Positions 60,598-64,000 of a DNA stretch of 64,000 nucleotides are shown one piece after another. A program made the translations under genes and the position numbers. The DNA is from a virus. The stretch lies in IMG/VR virus record IMGVR_UViG_3300010373_000040, positions 1-64,000 of that record; one strand, 5' to 3'. Below the pieces are notes generated by a model, which made no database searches, was not told the DNA's origin, and was given only the letters and a program-made list of their open reading frames with translations. The number at the start of each line of letters is the position of its first letter. Positions within the stretch are counted from its first letter, which is position 1.

Positions 60598-61674
60598 ATG
60601 AGTACTAAAGATAAAGATCCTTTAGAGGATATTGATTATGCTAAGTTAAATGAACTTAGTACTACAGGAGGAACTAATGATGAATATCTACATCCTGAAG
60701 AAGAAACTGAGGAAACAGAAGAAACTACTGAAGAAGAGGTAGAAGAACAAGCTGAAGAAGGAAATATACCAGAAACTGTTTTAGACAGCACTGAAGAAAG
60801 TGGTATAGAGTTCTTTATTAGTGATTTTCAAACTAAAACAGGTTTGGAGTTTTCTGATGAAGAATTAGAGGTAGCTGCTGGATTAGGAGAAGATATTGAA
60901 TCACTTAGTGAATTAGCTCTATTAGCTGGTAGAAAGATAGCAAATGCAGAATTAGAAGGATTCTATGCAAAAAACCCTGACTTATATGAAGCACTTCTTT
61001 ATAAGCAAGCTAATGGCTCTCTTAGTGGATTCGGTAAAGAAGTTGGTAGTCCCGACTATTCCACTTTAGATCTAGATGAGGTAGATAATCAAAAATTGAT
61101 TTATACTGAATACAGGAGGTTAAAAGGAGATACTGATGAAGAAATTGCTGAAGCTATTGAGTTAGCTGAAACAAAGAATATTCTTCAAAAGAAAGCTGAG
61201 GATGCTAAAGAAGTAGTAACTAAACATTTTGCTAAAGCAGAAGAAACTAGAAAGAAGAATCTAGAGATTACTATAGCAAAAGAAAGAGAAGAAGAACAAG
61301 CTATTGTAAAGCAGGTCTTTGATATTATTGATACTGGAAAGATAATGGGTGTTCAATTATCTAAGAAGGAGCAACAAGAATTTAAGGACTTCTTAGCTAA
61401 ACCTGTAGATAAAGATGCTAATACAGCAAAAAGTTTAGCTTACGATAAGCTGACTATTGAGCAAGAACTTCTTATTGATATGTTTGTAAAGAATGGGTTT
61501 AAGAACATAGCTGCAATTGAAAAACCAACTGTAGATAAGCTTAAAAAACTTAAAGAAAACCTAAAAAATAGAATTCCTCCGGTGGGTGATACCAAGAAAG
61601 GTCAAGATTTGAAGCAAGGGACAGGAGCTGATGAATTTGACTTTAAGGCAATGGAGGAGATGCTTAAAAAGTAA
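60598..61674 (+). CDS. Putative scaffolding/prohead protein
   Basis: 358 residues. Very acidic N-terminus (a run of Glu/Thr at about 38-70), then charged helices with coiled-coil potential, and a Lys-rich end. It immediately precedes the major capsid gene, the usual place of scaffolds. No protease motif seen. Function inferred from composition and position. Confidence 0.55.
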   Translation: MSTKDKDPLEDIDYAKLNELSTTGGTNDEYLHPEEETEETEETTEEEVEEQAEEGNIPETVLDSTEESGIEFFISDFQTKTGLEFSDEELEVAAGLGEDIESLSELALLAGRKIANAELEGFYAKNPDLYEALLYKQANGSLSGFGKEVGSPDYSTLDLDEVDNQKLIYTEYRRLKGDTDEEIAEAIELAETKNILQKKAEDAKEVVTKHFAKAEETRKKNLEITIAKEREEEQAIVKQVFDIIDTGKIMGVQLSKKEQQEFKDFLAKPVDKDANTAKSLAYDKLTIEQELLIDMFVKNGFKNIAAIEKPTVDKLKKLKENLKNRIPPVGDTKKGQDLKQGTGADEFDFKAMEEMLKK

Positions 61675-61697
61675 AAACTAAATTTAATATATAAACT

Positions 61698-63146
61698 ATG
61701 GCTAATTTTAATCAGAAACTCAGCTTATATACAGATACGTATAATACGGATAAGTATACCAGCATTAACTACCTAGCTGCTGGAAAGCTTGCAGCTGCTG
61801 AGGAGTTAACCACTACAGTTGTTCAATTGTATGGTAACTGGTCAGACAGGTTCCCTCTTTATCTATCTACAAAAGGTAGAAAAGGTGGTACTAAAATGAT
61901 CAAGTCTCCAGATGCTTTGTTCACTATCCCTATTATGGGTAAACCAAAGAAGTCTTCCTCTATTGCTAAAACAATCTATGCTGCTACAGATAAGATTGGT
62001 GCTGGTAAAGCAGAGTTCTACATCTACATGGTAGATAAGTGGTTGAAAAAAGGTGACATTGTTGAAACATACAAAAAGAATAAACTTAAAATCCAAGAAC
62101 AAGATAGAGAAGAAGGTGGCTATTACAGGTATATTGCTCAAGTAGTAGGTGCTGATTCTTTGAACTACCTTACTAATGATGAGATTTCTCCAGGTAGAAA
62201 ACTAGCTGTGATGTACCAAGGTGCTGGTCTTGTTAATTCTAGAGGTAGAGAATCCCGTTCTCAAGCTCCTGCTAGAATGCAGAACCAATGTGCTTTCTTG
62301 AGAAATTCTTATAATTGGAAAGGCAATATTGAAAATAAAGTTATGGCTATTGATTTGCCTACAATGAGTGGTACTACTACTTTGTGGCAACAATGGGAGT
62401 TGTTTCAATTGGAACTTCACCAAATGGAAGAGACTGAAAACTACTTGTGGTATTCAGAATGGAACAGATCCCCTGAAGGTATTGTAATGGATACAGATCC
62501 TGATACTGGAGAGAAAATGCCATTTGGTTCTGGTTTGCTAGAACAAATCCCTAATCAATCTACTTATGGTCAATTGACTGTAGAGAAGATTAAAAGAGTA
62601 GTGCGTGATGTAATGTATAACTCTGCTGCTGATAAAGTACGTGAAATTACTCTTTATACAGGTAGAGGTGGTCAAGAACAATTTGACCTTGCAATGAAAT
62701 CAGATCTAGTAGGAATGGGTTACCAATATCAACAATCTACTAAACAGATCTCAGGAACTCCAAACTCTCATGATCTAGTTTACGGATCTTACTTTGGTAC
62801 TTTCAAACATGTTGATGGTCACACAGTATCTATCAAGTATCTACCATTACTAGATCTTGGTGCTAGAGCTGAAGCTGCTCCTAAACATCCTTTGTCAGGT
62901 CTTCCAATTACATCTTATGATATGTATTTTGTAGATGAGTCAGTGATTGATGGTATGCCAAACATCCAGTATGTTCAAGAAGAAGGTAGACAAGAAATCA
63001 AGAAATTCATTTATGGTTTGAATGCTAAAGACCAAAATATAATATCTTCTGATGCAGATGCTTCTTCTGTACAAATGGGTAGATCAGTGGGTATCCACAT
63101 GTTTAATCCTATCAACTCATTCAAGTTAATTTGTAACTTGTCTTAA
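61698..63146 (+). CDS. Major capsid protein (HK97-fold, crAss-like)
   Basis: 482 residues, close to the size of crAss-like MCPs. Characteristic segments: MANFNQKLSLYTDTYNTDKY, FPLYLSTKGRKGGTKMIKSP, GGYYRYIAQVVGADSLNYLT. It forms the icosahedral shell. A terminator hairpin follows 23 bases after the stop. High confidence from order and sequence character. Confidence 0.9.
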   Translation: MANFNQKLSLYTDTYNTDKYTSINYLAAGKLAAAEELTTTVVQLYGNWSDRFPLYLSTKGRKGGTKMIKSPDALFTIPIMGKPKKSSSIAKTIYAATDKIGAGKAEFYIYMVDKWLKKGDIVETYKKNKLKIQEQDREEGGYYRYIAQVVGADSLNYLTNDEISPGRKLAVMYQGAGLVNSRGRESRSQAPARMQNQCAFLRNSYNWKGNIENKVMAIDLPTMSGTTTLWQQWELFQLELHQMEETENYLWYSEWNRSPEGIVMDTDPDTGEKMPFGSGLLEQIPNQSTYGQLTVEKIKRVVRDVMYNSAADKVREITLYTGRGGQEQFDLAMKSDLVGMGYQYQQSTKQISGTPNSHDLVYGSYFGTFKHVDGHTVSIKYLPLLDLGARAEAAPKHPLSGLPITSYDMYFVDESVIDGMPNIQYVQEEGRQEIKKFIYGLNAKDQNIISSDADASSVQMGRSVGIHMFNPINSFKLICNLS

Positions 63147-63168
63147 TTATCAATAAGTACACAATAAG

Positions 63169-63196
63169 AAAGGGGAGCATAAACAACTCCCCTTTT
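63169..63196 (+). terminator. Terminator after major capsid gene
   Basis: Perfect 9-bp stem AAAGGGGAG/CTCCCCTTT with a 9-base loop and TTTT. Allows strong capsid mRNA ends; partial read-through would feed the next gene. Confidence 0.8.
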
Positions 63197-63222
63197 ATTT
63201 ATAACCTAAACCAAATACTAAA

Positions 63223-64000
63223 ATGACTGAGCAAAAATTTGTAACACTTAGAGTAAAACCTAATGGTAGAATCCCTGCAGAAATTCATTCTGACACTAAA
63301 TACTACTTAGGTAGTGGTTTTGATTCTGAAACTAATGATGTTTTGAGAGGGCTTACTCTAGATGAAGAAAGAGTTCTACTACCTACTATGAAAGGTATTG
63401 GTTGTACTGCAGATTCCCCAGAGTTCTATGATAAAGTAAGGACATTCTGGAATAACATTGATATAGAAATAGATCCCGTATTAGGCAAGAAACTTAATGT
63501 AACTACTACAGAAGCAGAGGTTAAGTTTGTAAGAGATGGTAAGCAAATTACTGAAAAAATGCAAATGCCAGTAAATAAGGTTGATTATATTCATTACAGG
63601 TTAGCATTGAAGCATTCAGAAGTGGCTCCTAATCTTGCAGAATGTAGATCTAGAAAACAATTCATGTGCTATATTGAAGATCTTGGAGCTGAAACCAAAT
63701 CCAAAACAGAAGCTTTAGCTATCAGAAATAAAGCAAGAACTAAATATTTGGAAATTGCTGGAGGTGAAGTTAAGGATGAATCTGTATTAAGGTCTATTGC
63801 TGTAGCTATGAAGGACATTCATAATATGACAATTCCTTCTACTAAGGAAGGATTACTTATATTTATTGAAGAAGTTTCAGAGAAATATCCAGAAGCATTT
63901 ACCGCTACTGCTTCAGATCCTAATCTAAAAGATAGAGCTTTTGTAATGGAGTTGTTGAATTACAACATCATTACTTCTGTAGCTAATAGTATTTTTGATG
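63223..64000 (+). CDS. Head-region protein downstream of MCP (3' end outside window)
   Basis: At least 259 residues from ATG 63223 (MTEQKFVTLRVKPNGRIPAE), open to the window end. A CCTAAACC leader (63205-63212) precedes it. Mixed alpha/beta, Lys/Glu-rich. Its position after the capsid gene suggests a head-completion, auxiliary capsid or neck protein. Confidence 0.6.
   Translation, partial: MTEQKFVTLRVKPNGRIPAEIHSDTKYYLGSGFDSETNDVLRGLTLDEERVLLPTMKGIGCTADSPEFYDKVRTFWNNIDIEIDPVLGKKLNVTTTEAEVKFVRDGKQITEKMQMPVNKVDYIHYRLALKHSEVAPNLAECRSRKQFMCYIEDLGAETKSKTEALAIRNKARTKYLEIAGGEVKDESVLRSIAVAMKDIHNMTIPSTKEGLLIFIEEVSEKYPEAFTATASDPNLKDRAFVMELLNYNIITSVANSIFD

Noticed and set aside
1-64000. CRISPR arrays, insertion sequences, integrase or attachment sites
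   Set aside because: No regularly spaced repeats, transposase or integrase motifs were seen; nothing suggests lysogeny.

Overview
The window reads as most of the genome of a crAss-like (Crassvirales-type) tailed phage of a Bacteroidetes host. Three things support this. There are giant virion-RNA-polymerase-type genes. A family-B DNA polymerase, SSB, SAK4-like ATPase, DnaB-like helicase and primase cluster faces a packaging and capsid block on the opposite strand. Promoter-like sites fit the Bacteroidetes TTTG-N19-21-TAnnTTTG pattern, start codons lack Shine-Dalgarno sequences, and the DNA is AT-rich. Both window edges cut genes: the polymerase gene is open from base 1 and a gene behind the capsid gene runs off the right end. 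The organism is inferred from gene content; no database was searched.

Layout. (1) 1-9672, + strand: the 3' part of a giant RNA polymerase gene carrying a DYDVD catalytic motif, then a 1240-residue protein with an embedded PD-(D/E)XK nuclease fold. (2) 9673-10140: a structured region without genes, ended by a terminator. (3) 10161-20407, + strand: tail/adsorption proteins and fibres, a GT25 glycosyltransferase, and a lysis cassette (holin-like proteins, EF-hand-bearing GH108 muramidase, spanin-like pair). A two-way terminator at 20411-20436 separates it from the convergent module. (4) 20444-48389, - strand: replication and early module. Its promoter-proximal part (about 36-48 kb) is a string of mini-genes, membrane peptides, zinc ribbons and RNA hairpins. 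At 33.2-35.7 kb sits a compositionally different group of genes. Its promoter-distal part holds helicases, SSB, primase, RusA-like resolvase and PolB. (5) 48419-48626: divergent control region with a Bacteroidetes-type promoter on one side and a palindrome plus ribbon-helix-helix gene on the other. (6) 48626-50722, + strand: small genes, an apparent stand-alone small RNA unit and five tRNAs (Pro, Gln, His, Arg, Leu). (7) 50802-64000, + strand: a Tad2-like (DUF2829) anti-Thoeris gene, zincin-like and GroES-like proteins, HNH and PD-(D/E)XK nucleases, an HU/IHF-like protein, large terminase, portal, a putative scaffold and the major capsid protein.

How it fits together. In the studied crAss-like phage phi14:2 the polymerase is carried in the virion and transcribes early genes after injection. 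By analogy the - strand module would be expressed first, then replication, then the + strand packaging, tail and lysis genes. The least explained material is non-coding: the 9.7-10.1 kb region, the small RNA unit at 50.09-50.22 kb, the long-stem hairpins at 44-47 kb, and a recurring CTAAAC-type leader just upstream of many start codons on both strands.
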